From a virus, in IMG/VR virus record IMGVR_UViG_3300010885_040629, positions 1 through 26,594 of that record: a DNA stretch of 26,594 nt, one strand, 5' to 3'. Numbering within the stretch: position 1 is the first letter of the stretch; every line of letters begins with the position of its first letter. Made by a program: the position numbers and the translations under genes. A model generated the notes under the pieces. It was not told where the DNA came from, ran no database searches, and saw only the letters and a list, made by a program, of their open reading frames with translations. This document shows, piece after piece, positions 18,701-25,529 of the stretch.

Positions 18701-20774
18701 TACACTCAACTATCAGACATCTCCACTCATCAATCAACCCTTGGCTACATCCTCGCTAAACATAAATCCTGCGGGAGTTTTCAACTATCTTGGATTTATG
18801 CGTGCTACCCCATCAAGCGACTTCTGGTATGACGACACCGTTGCACCTGTTGTACGCATCAATACTGAAGGCGAGAATGATGCTTGGATTTTTGGTAATG
18901 CTTCTGGAACAGGTCCAGGACAGGCAAAAGGATTTGGATCTCAATGGAATGATTGGGAATCAAATTGGCTAGGCGTTCCCAAGAATAATAACATAACATC
19001 ATCTGTCAATTCGGAACCAACAAGAAGCATATTCGTATCCTCTTCTGGTTCTCGGTTGACACAGCCATCTTCAAATAGTTCGACTTTGCCTTATTCGCTA
19101 TCGAATAATACGGAAAACTTGCAGATAAGATCCGATGTTGTTCCATATGCAAGAAGCATTGATATAGGACTATCTGCAAGCAATCTTCGTCCAAATACAA
19201 ATCTTTACCTGTTTGTAGATGGAGTGTCTGTATCTGTGGGTGGACTTGCATCGGATGCAGCAGGAAATGCTTCAGTATACTTCTCAATTCCATCAACATC
19301 TTTTGTTGCAGGAAAGAAGTCAATTCGACTGACAAGCAGCCCAACAAATGATCTAACCACAACCACAACTGCGGTAGATTATGTCTTCCCCATGCAAGGA
19401 ACATGGGGTAATGTCAAGGATGGAATCATCACTACAAGAACGGTGCAGTCTCGTAGAGAAAGCGTTCGTTCGGAGAACATAGTTACCAACATCTTTGGTA
19501 AGGATATTCAGCGTTCCAAGTTCACACAATTGCGTGGATTTACTGATCCTCTTTCTCAAAGTTTCTATGTGGATCCTTCGATCTATCCATCAGGAGTGTT
19601 TGCAAAAAAGGTTACGCTCTTCTTCAAGAGCAAGGACTCAAACGCAAACACACCAGTTTCTATAGTACTGCGTCCAATTGTAAATGGATATCCACATCCA
19701 TCAAAATTCATTCCGTTGTCGGATACAACTATCCTCTCATCTGCAATCACCACATCTACAAATGCATCGGTAGGAACTGATTTTGCGTTTACAAGTCCAG
19801 TATATCTTGCTCCTGGTGAGTATGCATTCTCGTTGGTCACTCCAAGTAACAATTTTGATATCTTCACTTCACAGATTGGTATGGATGTCTTGAAGCAATC
19901 TACTACAGAATCGACTGTTCGTGCAACAAAGCAGCCATATGCAAGAAGTCTTTTCAAGAATCAAACTTCAACAGGGGTGCAGAAGTCTGACATAGAAGAT
20001 GTGAAATTCTTGCTTCACATCTGCAAGTTTGTTACCTCATCTGCTTTCTTTGACTTGGGAGCAGCAGGATCTGCTTACTATGGAAGCGGAACATCATTGC
20101 CTGCTCATGCAGCCCATTATAATGTTCCTTATATCGTTCCTTCCAATACACAGATAATCAATACCGAAACTGGTTTGGTTAGTTCTAATGTAGATTTGAA
20201 TAAATTGGTTGCAACCACAACCAAGACATTCAATGGATCTACAACAAATTTCACAAAATTGCAGTTAGAATTGCGTACTTCAGATCAATATGTTTCTCCC
20301 GTTGTTGACATTGATCGTGCAAATGCCAACATCATCGAAAACAAGATCAACTATGTGGATTTGGCACAGAGTGGAGAGACCGGTTCGACCAATCTAGGCG
20401 CAATCTCTTCGTCTAGAGCAACTGCTCGGTATATCACCAAGCGTGTTGTTCTTGAACCTGGTATGCAAGCCACAAACTTGCGGGTTGAAATGCTGGCTTC
20501 GTATCCAAGCAATACTACCTTCAAGGTTTATGCTCGTATGGCTTCGGATGATTCAACCCAATCTCCTTTTGATCTTCTTGGTTATACGGAAATGACTCCC
20601 GTTACCACATATGCCAATACCACAGCAAATGGTTATCAAGAAATGTCATTCAGATTGATGGATCAACCCAAATTCAAAGTATTTGCCATCAAGATTGTAA
20701 TGGGATTGGCATCTGCTGCTTCGGATCCAACAATTGTTCCGAGATTCAAAAACTTGAGAATTACCGCAGCATGA
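15708..20774 (+). CDS. DUF4815-type baseplate/fiber structural protein (gp9/gp10-position)
   Basis: This 1688-aa protein opens with the DUF4815 signature: F-N-V-D-P-Y-Y-D-D-F-N-E-D-K-K-F-L-R-I-M-F (8-28), then K-P-G-Y-A-L-Q-A-R-E-V-T-Q (29-41) and I-E-R-F-G-S-N-I-F-E-N-G-S (50-62). A second hallmark is a coiled-coil-like helix at ~894-925 (R-Y-T-M-Q-D-I-A-S-L-E-N-R-I). A third is D-P-L-S-Q-S-F-Y-V-D from residue 1280, with L-F-F-K-S-K-D and L-R-P-I-V-N-G-Y-P following, in a beta-rich C-terminal third. In T4-like marine phages such proteins occupy the gp9-gp10 region of the baseplate periphery and anchor fibers; the exact role here is inferred. An ideal GGAGG at 15699-15703 precedes the ATG. 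The TGA overlaps the start of the 70-aa gene (ATGA). Most of the middle is Ser/Thr/Gly-rich beta structure. Confidence 0.87.
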   Translation: MSYDPTLFNVDPYYDDFNEDKKFLRIMFKPGYALQAREVTQMQTMLQNQIERFGSNIFENGSVVLDGQITENYLRYGRITGLSGVSDVTGLVGAVVGAVGSAQARIIHAEAGLSSSTVDAFDLIYFDYIGGGTGFTHNTTISGTAGTNSVAFSLTGNSTASVIGDSTVISVNSGVRYVDGYFVMHDAQMIGAYQVTGSAGSEYRKFSNPTTRIGFATNPSFVTSSDDETLNDPAFGYYNYAAPGADRFKLDLTLTQYGFDPTAVTTTTNFARGNFMEIIRIVDGQTVKKELYPQYAAIEDTLARRTYDESGNYTVEPFDLNLTYRNVVGGAAGATLSAELGQGKAYIFGHEFETQGTTVLSMPKARSTTQNANQFAIGSIGPSLPVILGGETEGGNFIGFNITKQPKVYLSSSGAYYAMNGNTGPQGQTSAYDYVNIGTARIRNIIPSGANSEYDLYLYDIKLNEANTLSDIGSIFLDEGHTTPTFVSNWIDSGIFDNKNDTGLLYSLPRGDRIESINTVDYAISNFKALIPNASGSIVITSPASNVTFSAPIGAISNPSNELFVLNRDGLAAPFTAVVTSNKLQLTITIPEYDSGNPEEFYIFYVTNLSNTGGAYNRRTKTKSTYTSTSGFASTQTWVTDQETGKSFLYLKRQYTDIPCTDVINVLSITGTLWTSNGTTAGIANQQLLNYFTLDNGQRDNYYDYSRLIAASNVLPYNYATSNSLPPAGFVGVGGPFTYTFTRFVHGNATPGVTGPFTVDSYTDGGVDYSDIPVYVSPSTGRSYRLSDVLDFRPSRADIRTSSGSATGNFEGSYVIPSPSVANLNKFTYTNYLPRTDKIVLGRDRNFKVLSGIPSNNPQPPMDSPDAMTLYNVTVNGYTTSKDDVQISRIENKRYTMQDIASLENRIDNVEYYSNLNILEQQARNSPFLDDAGIEIPKKGILVDGFRGHSVSDVQDPMYAASIDFENNEMRPSFRNRVYRLNQISNAINASGSSDGIYTLNYQTSPLINQPLATSSLNINPAGVFNYLGFMRATPSSDFWYDDTVAPVVRINTEGENDAWIFGNASGTGPGQAKGFGSQWNDWESNWLGVPKNNNITSSVNSEPTRSIFVSSSGSRLTQPSSNSSTLPYSLSNNTENLQIRSDVVPYARSIDIGLSASNLRPNTNLYLFVDGVSVSVGGLASDAAGNASVYFSIPSTSFVAGKKSIRLTSSPTNDLTTTTTAVDYVFPMQGTWGNVKDGIITTRTVQSRRESVRSENIVTNIFGKDIQRSKFTQLRGFTDPLSQSFYVDPSIYPSGVFAKKVTLFFKSKDSNANTPVSIVLRPIVNGYPHPSKFIPLSDTTILSSAITTSTNASVGTDFAFTSPVYLAPGEYAFSLVTPSNNFDIFTSQIGMDVLKQSTTESTVRATKQPYARSLFKNQTSTGVQKSDIEDVKFLLHICKFVTSSAFFDLGAAGSAYYGSGTSLPAHAAHYNVPYIVPSNTQIINTETGLVSSNVDLNKLVATTTKTFNGSTTNFTKLQLELRTSDQYVSPVVDIDRANANIIENKINYVDLAQSGETGSTNLGAISSSRATARYITKRVVLEPGMQATNLRVEMLASYPSNTTFKVYARMASDDSTQSPFDLLGYTEMTPVTTYANTTANGYQEMSFRLMDQPKFKVFAIKIVMGLASAASDPTIVPRFKNLRITAA

Positions 20775-20983
20775 GTCAACAACGAGTCAATGGAGAACCC
20801 AACATGGTACGGGATTCAAATTCCCGTGCTTTGTTGTTTACAAATAGAGAGGACATTTTGGCTTATGAAAAACGAAAAGCCGAAATGAAGTCTCAAACTT
20901 TACAGATAAATACGCTGAAGCAAGAAGTCGCAGAGTTGAAGGATATTGTCCGACAACTCATTGAACGGCAGGAGAACCGCTAA
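20771..20983 (+). CDS. Small coiled-coil structural or accessory protein
   Basis: This is a 70-aa hydrophilic protein. The first third contains M-V-R-D-S-N-S-R-A-L-L-F-T-N (12-25), a pattern I associate with small proteins beside tail genes in T4-like marine phages. The rest forms a heptad-rich helix (L-Q-I-N-T-L-K-Q-E-V-A-E-L-K-D-I-V-R-Q-L), a likely parallel coiled coil. It is coupled at both ends: ATGA overlap with the DUF4815 gene upstream and TAATG overlap with the fiber gene downstream. No clear ribosome site precedes it, so it probably depends on coupling. A trimerising link between the DUF4815 protein and the fiber is plausible from position, but not shown by sequence. Confidence 0.85.
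   Translation: MSQQRVNGEPNMVRDSNSRALLFTNREDILAYEKRKAEMKSQTLQINTLKQEVAELKDIVRQLIERQENR
20905..20913 (+). promoter_or_regulatory. Possible internal late promoter before the tail fiber gene
   Basis: The nonamer GATAAATAC here is identical to the one before gp8. It lies inside the 70-aa gene, about 70 bases before the fiber ATG at 20983. A late promoter here would allow extra fiber transcription. Because it lies in coding sequence (an Asn-Thr context), coincidence is quite possible. Confidence 0.3.
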
Positions 20984-23796
20984 TGCCACTCACCGGTAAT
21001 GTCATTGATATCCAAAAGATCCAACTAACGGACACCTTTCAGACTTGGTTTGCAAAAACCAATGAAATGGTTGACGCGCTCAATCCCGTCAACATCTATG
21101 ACATTGATAATGGTTACGGCACATATGTGTCGTATGGAATTACTGGAGTAAATTACAATGGTATCAAATATGTCAATGTAAATGCCGCATATGGTACTGA
21201 GGTAGCAACCGATACGGGAAGACCTTGGTCGGGTGTTGTTGCTCTTGATCTTTCGAGCATCAGCGGAGATGCCTATACCCTTACAGGAAACCAAGCCTAT
21301 ACTCTTACCGGCGGAGCAATATTAGCATCTGAAGTCAATGCATATGATTGGGTTTTGGTTCAAGACATCTCTGATACGGCTCAAGGAGTTTCAGGAACAA
21401 CTAAAAAAGTTCAAGCCAGAAATATGCTTCCCCGAGAAATTTATATGCCTATTCTTGACTTTTGGGGCGATTTTAATGTAAAGGGTAATTTCTCTGCGGT
21501 TGGAGCGGCTTCCACCCAAGTAGGAAGTCTATCAATCAATTCTCAGTATGTGTACCTAGCAACTACCGGTTCTGCTGGATCTACTGCGGGTGCCTATAAT
21601 TCCGATAATGCATTGGGAGAAGGCGGCGTAATTCTTGCTATCACCGGAAGTGGAAATGTAAATAAGAGATTCCTATGGAAACATAATAATGGAAATTCTT
21701 ACTGGACATTCAGTACTCCATTTGGCGCAAACGAACCAAATCTTCCGCTTGTTGCTTCTAAATTCATCTCACGAAATTTTGTAACCGGCACTACAGCAAA
21801 TACCTTCATCTTTGAGGCAGGAGCAAGCGCACAAACCAGCCTACGGTTGACGGAAAGTGCGGCAAATTCAAATTGGCCTTATTTTGGCATTGTCAAAGAC
21901 GCAAATTCGAGTAGTGTAAACTTCAATGCATATGCAGGTGCAGGAGTTACTTCAATTGCTTACTTCATAGCAGGAGCAACATCACAGTACACAGGCGTAA
22001 CTGCAAACGCTTTCATTCAGTATGCCAATGTGGACATGGTTGATGGTGCAAATGCAACTACAGGCGCAAGTGCATGGACAATTCCCGTAACCGACCAATT
22101 TGGGCAAATCTATGGAGATCGCCACAATGCAGGACAGATTAAGCGTAGATTTACACAAGCAAGTCACGGTCTGACTACAGGTCAGGCAGTTGCTGTTATT
22201 GCTGCTGATGCCGCAAGTGGAACACCTGGAACAATTACAGGCGCACAGGCAAATAGCACATCGACAGAAGCATTTGGTATAGTTGATAGAATTATCAATG
22301 CAAATGAATTCTCAGTAACCATGAAGGGTTACATAGAGTTGTCTTCCAATGGTCTCCGAGGTATCGGAAGAGCAGTTACGGGACAGACCTATTATCTTGA
22401 TTGGGCTAGATATGGCTGTCTGACCGCCAATACAAATGTTCCTTCTGGAAATCTTTATCAACCTCTATTCATGGCATTGGGAGGTAGTGCCGGTATTGTA
22501 TACGGCAATGAAGCCGATGTAATTTTCCCATATGCACAAGATCAGGTCTATATGCGTGGAATGGTTCCAATTGGTGCCATCCAACCATATGCGGGTGGTC
22601 TTGCAGGACTCTCACTTGGTCTTTCGGGTGGGTCAATTCCTGTCAGCGATGTGCAGTACAATGACAATTGGATGCCATGCGATGGTCGCGCTCTTACTGC
22701 AAATACATTTGTAGATCTGTTCAATCTGATCGGTTACACCTATTCAATGCGTGGAACTATTGTAAGTCAGACTTCTGCGGCTTCTACAGTCATTCGTCCT
22801 GATCGGGGAACTGCAAATATTGCATCTTTGGGATTGGCAGCAGGAACAATTAGATACATTCGCAGAGGATCAAACTCTCCAGGTGTAATTGCAAATCTTA
22901 ATTATACGGGTGGAATTACTGCCGATGGAACAACAATTACTGTTGCAGGGATAGGTACCAACAATACAAATCTTGGAAACAATGGTGACATTGTAGACAT
23001 CCTTTCACCAAGTGTTGATTCTTACTTCTTTGCTCCTGACCTTCGCGGCAAGTCTCCATTTGGTGAATATGCTCCATATGGTTCAAGAGGCGAAGCATTT
23101 GGTCTATCGGGAGGATTTACTGGCGGAACGGCTAATGGTGATGGTGGACTTTTCACCAACTTCATCATTCGCGCAAAGCGAGATTCCGATGCAATGATTC
23201 TCACGGGTCACAACCACGATTCTCGATATCTACGCAAAGATGTAAGTGATTCCGTATCGTTGGCATCAAGCACGCTGACCTTGCAAAATTTGAATGTTGT
23301 AGGAAATATTGCAGGAATCGCATCGGCATATACTGGTCTTGCTACTTTCAATGCGGGTATTACATCCAACCATCTCTATGTTTCAACTGGTGCGACATTT
23401 GCCGGTACATCAGTCTATACCGGTCTTGCTACCTTCAATAGTCTCGCAGGGTTTAATGCGGGGGTTACATCCAACCATCTCTATGTTTTAAGGGGTGTAA
23501 CATTTGCAAGTACATCGGTACATAATGCAGGAATCACATCCAACTATCTCTATGTTTCAAATGGTGCGACATTTGCTGGTACATCACCATCTTCTTCAAC
23601 TACTACAGGCGCACTAGTAGTGGCGGGTGGTGTAGGAATTGGGGGTTCACTCTATATTGGTGGTGGTATTACTGCTACGGCATCTATCGTACCTAGTGCA
23701 TGGGCAAATGGTGCAGCACCAAAATCTTACATAAGCACCTCTGCTCCAACATTAGCAAATTTCCCTATCTCAGGTTCTATTTGGTTTGTAGTGTAA
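20983..23796 (+). CDS. Tail fiber protein with Phage_Collar domain and C-terminal repeats
   Basis: This 937-aa protein is a likely short-fiber or receptor-binding component. The N-terminal ~150 residues (I-Q-L-T-D-T-F-Q-T-W-F-A-K-T-N-E-M-V-D-A-L) look like a virion attachment region seen in fibers of T4-like marine phages. Residues ~160-520 are beta-rich. The tail-collar domain begins near 527 (M-V-P-I-G-A-I-Q-P-Y-A-G-G), has W-M-P-C-D-G-R-A-L (563-571) and G-Y-T-Y (584-587), and closes with P-D-L-R-G-K (685-690) and G-H-N-H-D-S-R-Y-L-R-K (742-752). About 97 residues separate G-Y-T-Y from P-D-L-R-G, longer than in compact collar domains. Three 21-residue repeats follow (790-868), then a Gly-rich G-A-L-V-V-A-G-G-V-G-I-G-G-S segment common in phage fibers, and an end W-F-V-V. 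The start has AGGAG upstream and overlaps the previous stop. No S74 autocleavage domain is seen. Confidence 0.87.
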   Translation: MPLTGNVIDIQKIQLTDTFQTWFAKTNEMVDALNPVNIYDIDNGYGTYVSYGITGVNYNGIKYVNVNAAYGTEVATDTGRPWSGVVALDLSSISGDAYTLTGNQAYTLTGGAILASEVNAYDWVLVQDISDTAQGVSGTTKKVQARNMLPREIYMPILDFWGDFNVKGNFSAVGAASTQVGSLSINSQYVYLATTGSAGSTAGAYNSDNALGEGGVILAITGSGNVNKRFLWKHNNGNSYWTFSTPFGANEPNLPLVASKFISRNFVTGTTANTFIFEAGASAQTSLRLTESAANSNWPYFGIVKDANSSSVNFNAYAGAGVTSIAYFIAGATSQYTGVTANAFIQYANVDMVDGANATTGASAWTIPVTDQFGQIYGDRHNAGQIKRRFTQASHGLTTGQAVAVIAADAASGTPGTITGAQANSTSTEAFGIVDRIINANEFSVTMKGYIELSSNGLRGIGRAVTGQTYYLDWARYGCLTANTNVPSGNLYQPLFMALGGSAGIVYGNEADVIFPYAQDQVYMRGMVPIGAIQPYAGGLAGLSLGLSGGSIPVSDVQYNDNWMPCDGRALTANTFVDLFNLIGYTYSMRGTIVSQTSAASTVIRPDRGTANIASLGLAAGTIRYIRRGSNSPGVIANLNYTGGITADGTTITVAGIGTNNTNLGNNGDIVDILSPSVDSYFFAPDLRGKSPFGEYAPYGSRGEAFGLSGGFTGGTANGDGGLFTNFIIRAKRDSDAMILTGHNHDSRYLRKDVSDSVSLASSTLTLQNLNVVGNIAGIASAYTGLATFNAGITSNHLYVSTGATFAGTSVYTGLATFNSLAGFNAGVTSNHLYVLRGVTFASTSVHNAGITSNYLYVSNGATFAGTSPSSSTTTGALVVAGGVGIGGSLYIGGGITATASIVPSAWANGAAPKSYISTSAPTLANFPISGSIWFVV
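23350..23586 (+). repeat. Three 63-bp in-frame direct repeats in the fiber gene
   Basis: The copies are at 23350-23412, 23455-23517 and 23524-23586, each exactly 21 codons and in the same frame. Each encodes N-A-G-(I/V)-T-S-N-(H/Y)-L-Y-V, then a G-(A/V)-T-F-A stretch ending T-S. A 24-bp unit (TATACYGGTCTTGCTAC...) also occurs twice, at 23329-23352 and 23416-23439. Copies differ by scattered substitutions, so they are diverged. They would form a repetitive shaft near the fiber end and offer sites for recombination that changes fiber length. Confidence 0.85.
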
Positions 23797-23820
23797 TCTT
23801 TACAATAGATAATATCCAAT

Positions 23821-25041
23821 ATGACAATACAAAACAGCGATAGACACGGAGTATGGGTAAACGATGGCTCGGGAACCCCAAAACTTATTCATGCAGCATG
23901 GGTAAACAATGGTGGAACTACTGCGGCAGCAAAAGAAATATGGATAAACAATGCCCAAACACTTACGCGAGTTTGGCCTCCCCGTGCCTATGTTGTGGAA
24001 TTGGTTCCTATTGGAACTAGGCACGGAAATGCTGATCATCTGTTTACAGCAGTCGATAGCACTACACTCTCTATTGCACAAGGAACAGCAGATCCTCAAT
24101 GGAATAGTGGAAATTGGAATGCTTTGTGGGGAGGAATGCGTTATTACGGAGAGGGAAGCGTTACATATGCATTTCGCCGTTGGGACAAATACGATACGGT
24201 AGGAAATTACGATTTTTCAACTGCAAATGCAGTCAGAAGAACAACTGCTACGGCGAGTACTCCAGGTAATGTCGGATTTGGACATGGTGGCTTGTGGAAA
24301 AACTTGTTGAGAACTTCGCCCTATGATCCAAATGACAAAAGAACCCATTCTCCATTTGTAGTGATAGAACCTGGTTCAAAGATTTTGTGCATACGCACAA
24401 ATTTTGCAAAATTATATTCACAAGGTTCTGATGAAGGCGGATCTTCACCTGTTGCAACTATTGGTCTATATTCGGGAAATGATACCTATTTTGGTAGCAC
24501 TTCAACCACGACTCATACTTGGTCATCGACCGTAACAAATGATATTCCTGTAACAGGAGGAGAAAACGGAGCGCAACCAGCGTCACCCGCTGCGGCGAGT
24601 GGTATTTTTGCAACTACAAGCACAAATAATACATTTTTCACAAATTTTGGAATGGTTTACGGTAAGGGAAGTTGTAGGTTTGGAATTTCTACGCATAGTT
24701 CATTTGGTCCAAATACTCTCAATGTTGGATCTTGGATGAACAACAAAAACTATGGTTCTTCCCCAACCTCTACGATATATGGGTTTGGCGACAACAACAA
24801 TAGATTAACAATACCCAGCGTTTCTTTCAATGTTGTACCCTACACTCTTCCCACGCCTACTATTTCTGGTCATGTTGGTTGGAAATACATCCAATTCGAT
24901 TACGATGATTCCGCAGCATCGAACGGATATGTCTACGAAAACTACAATATTCCTACATCATCCTATAGTGCTTCGGATTGGGGAGCCGTTGGTGTCAATA
25001 CTTCTCTCGGAAGCACCTTGTTCCTCGTAATACCCCCTTAA
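23821..25041 (+). CDS. Unknown beta-rich protein in the fiber region, with N-terminal W-V-N repeats
   Basis: This is a 406-aa protein of unknown function. The N-terminus has three short tandem strands: V-W-V-N (11-14), A-W-V-N (26-29) and I-W-I-N (40-43). They end in R-V-W-P-P, a pattern seen at the start of many uncharacterised phage surface proteins. The remainder (~55-406) is rich in Gly, Ser, Thr, Asn and aromatics with no membrane segment, consistent with a beta-sandwich or adhesin-like domain. It follows the collar fiber gene by 24 bases and precedes the Ig-like gene, so a virion-surface or receptor-binding role is likely but not shown. No clear ribosome site is seen before the ATG at 23821; the upstream bases are AT-rich (AGATAATATCC), which leaves the exact start less certain. 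Confidence 0.78.
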   Translation: MTIQNSDRHGVWVNDGSGTPKLIHAAWVNNGGTTAAAKEIWINNAQTLTRVWPPRAYVVELVPIGTRHGNADHLFTAVDSTTLSIAQGTADPQWNSGNWNALWGGMRYYGEGSVTYAFRRWDKYDTVGNYDFSTANAVRRTTATASTPGNVGFGHGGLWKNLLRTSPYDPNDKRTHSPFVVIEPGSKILCIRTNFAKLYSQGSDEGGSSPVATIGLYSGNDTYFGSTSTTTHTWSSTVTNDIPVTGGENGAQPASPAAASGIFATTSTNNTFFTNFGMVYGKGSCRFGISTHSSFGPNTLNVGSWMNNKNYGSSPTSTIYGFGDNNNRLTIPSVSFNVVPYTLPTPTISGHVGWKYIQFDYDDSAASNGYVYENYNIPTSSYSASDWGAVGVNTSLGSTLFLVIPP

Positions 25042-25050
25042 TTGGATTTT

Positions 25051-25058
25051 ACTAAATA
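25051..25058 (+). promoter_or_regulatory. Possible late promoter before the Ig-like gene
   Basis: ACTAAATA (followed by C) lies in the 35-base gap before the ATG at 25077 and matches six of eight bases of the T4 late consensus TATAAATA. The same nonamer ACTAAATAC recurs before the glycosyltransferase gene. Spacing to the start is similar to that at gp8. Support is modest. Confidence 0.4.
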
Positions 25059-25076
25059 CTTCTCAAAGAAGGCATT

Positions 25077-25415
25077 ATGGCAATATCAATCAATTACGAC
25101 ATGGATCAAGGAGCAAACTTCGCGTTCACTATTCGTGCAAACGATACGAACGGAAATGCCCTTAACATTTCCTCTGGTTATACTGCCAATGCTCAGATGC
25201 GTAAATATTACACATCCAATACTGCAACCACTTTTGTTACTTCGATTACAGGCGGAACAGGATATATAAGCGTATCTCTTGGTCCAACTGCAACTGCGGC
25301 GATCAAAGCAGGAACTTATTTTTATGATGTAGAATTACAATCAAATAGTGGAAATACAATTCAAAGACTAGTTCAGGGGATGATCACGGTCTATCCAGAA
25401 GTGACTAGGGTATAA
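25077..25415 (+). CDS. Small Ig-like/BppU-N-like beta-sandwich virion protein
   Basis: This 112-aa protein has a pattern common among small structural proteins of T4-like marine phages and similar to the N-terminal domain of BppU baseplate proteins. It has D-Q-G-A-N-F-A-F-T-I (9-18), a D-T-N-G-N-A-L-N turn, A-Q-M-R-K-Y-Y strand, a Gly-rich hinge, then A-G-T-Y-F-Y-D-V-E-L and G-M-I-T-V-Y-P-E-V-T-R at the end. Alternating hydrophobic residues suggest seven or so beta strands. It has no membrane segment or enzyme motif. It lies at the end of the fiber block, with AAGAAGG before the ATG. A decoration or fiber-attachment role is plausible; no partner is shown. Confidence 0.8.
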   Translation: MAISINYDMDQGANFAFTIRANDTNGNALNISSGYTANAQMRKYYTSNTATTFVTSITGGTGYISVSLGPTATAAIKAGTYFYDVELQSNSGNTIQRLVQGMITVYPEVTRV

Positions 25416-25440
25416 TGCATATATCGGTTCTTGAGATTAC

Positions 25441-25460
25441 CTGAAATTTTTTCGGATTTT
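25441..25460 (+). terminator. Weak candidate terminator after the Ig-like gene
   Basis: CTGAAA (25441-25446) can pair with TTTCGG (25450-25455) around a three-base loop, with one G-U pair, and is followed by ATTTT. The stem is only six pairs and AT-rich, so it is weak. It lies in the largest intergenic gap of the window, between the tail block and the glycosyltransferase. Confidence 0.25.
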
Positions 25461-25482
25461 GCTCAAACTCACAATCAACACA

Positions 25483-25490
25483 ACTAAATA
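25483..25490 (+). promoter_or_regulatory. Possible late promoter before the glycosyltransferase gene
   Basis: ACTAAATA (followed by C) repeats the motif at 25051 and resembles the T4 late consensus. It ends 39 bases before the ATG at 25530. The intergenic space of 114 bases and the nearby ribosome site (GGAGA at 25520-25524) make an independent transcript plausible. A second T4-like string, TTTAAATA at 25511-25518, is too close to the ATG to leave room for the ribosome site after initiation. Confidence 0.4.
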
Positions 25491-25529
25491 CAGTTTGATA
25501 GCACAGTTTCTTTAAATATGGAGAATACA

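Noticed and set aside
23329-23586. Possible CRISPR-like array
   Set aside because: The repeats are in frame, diverged, unevenly spaced and within a fiber gene; they encode a protein repeat.
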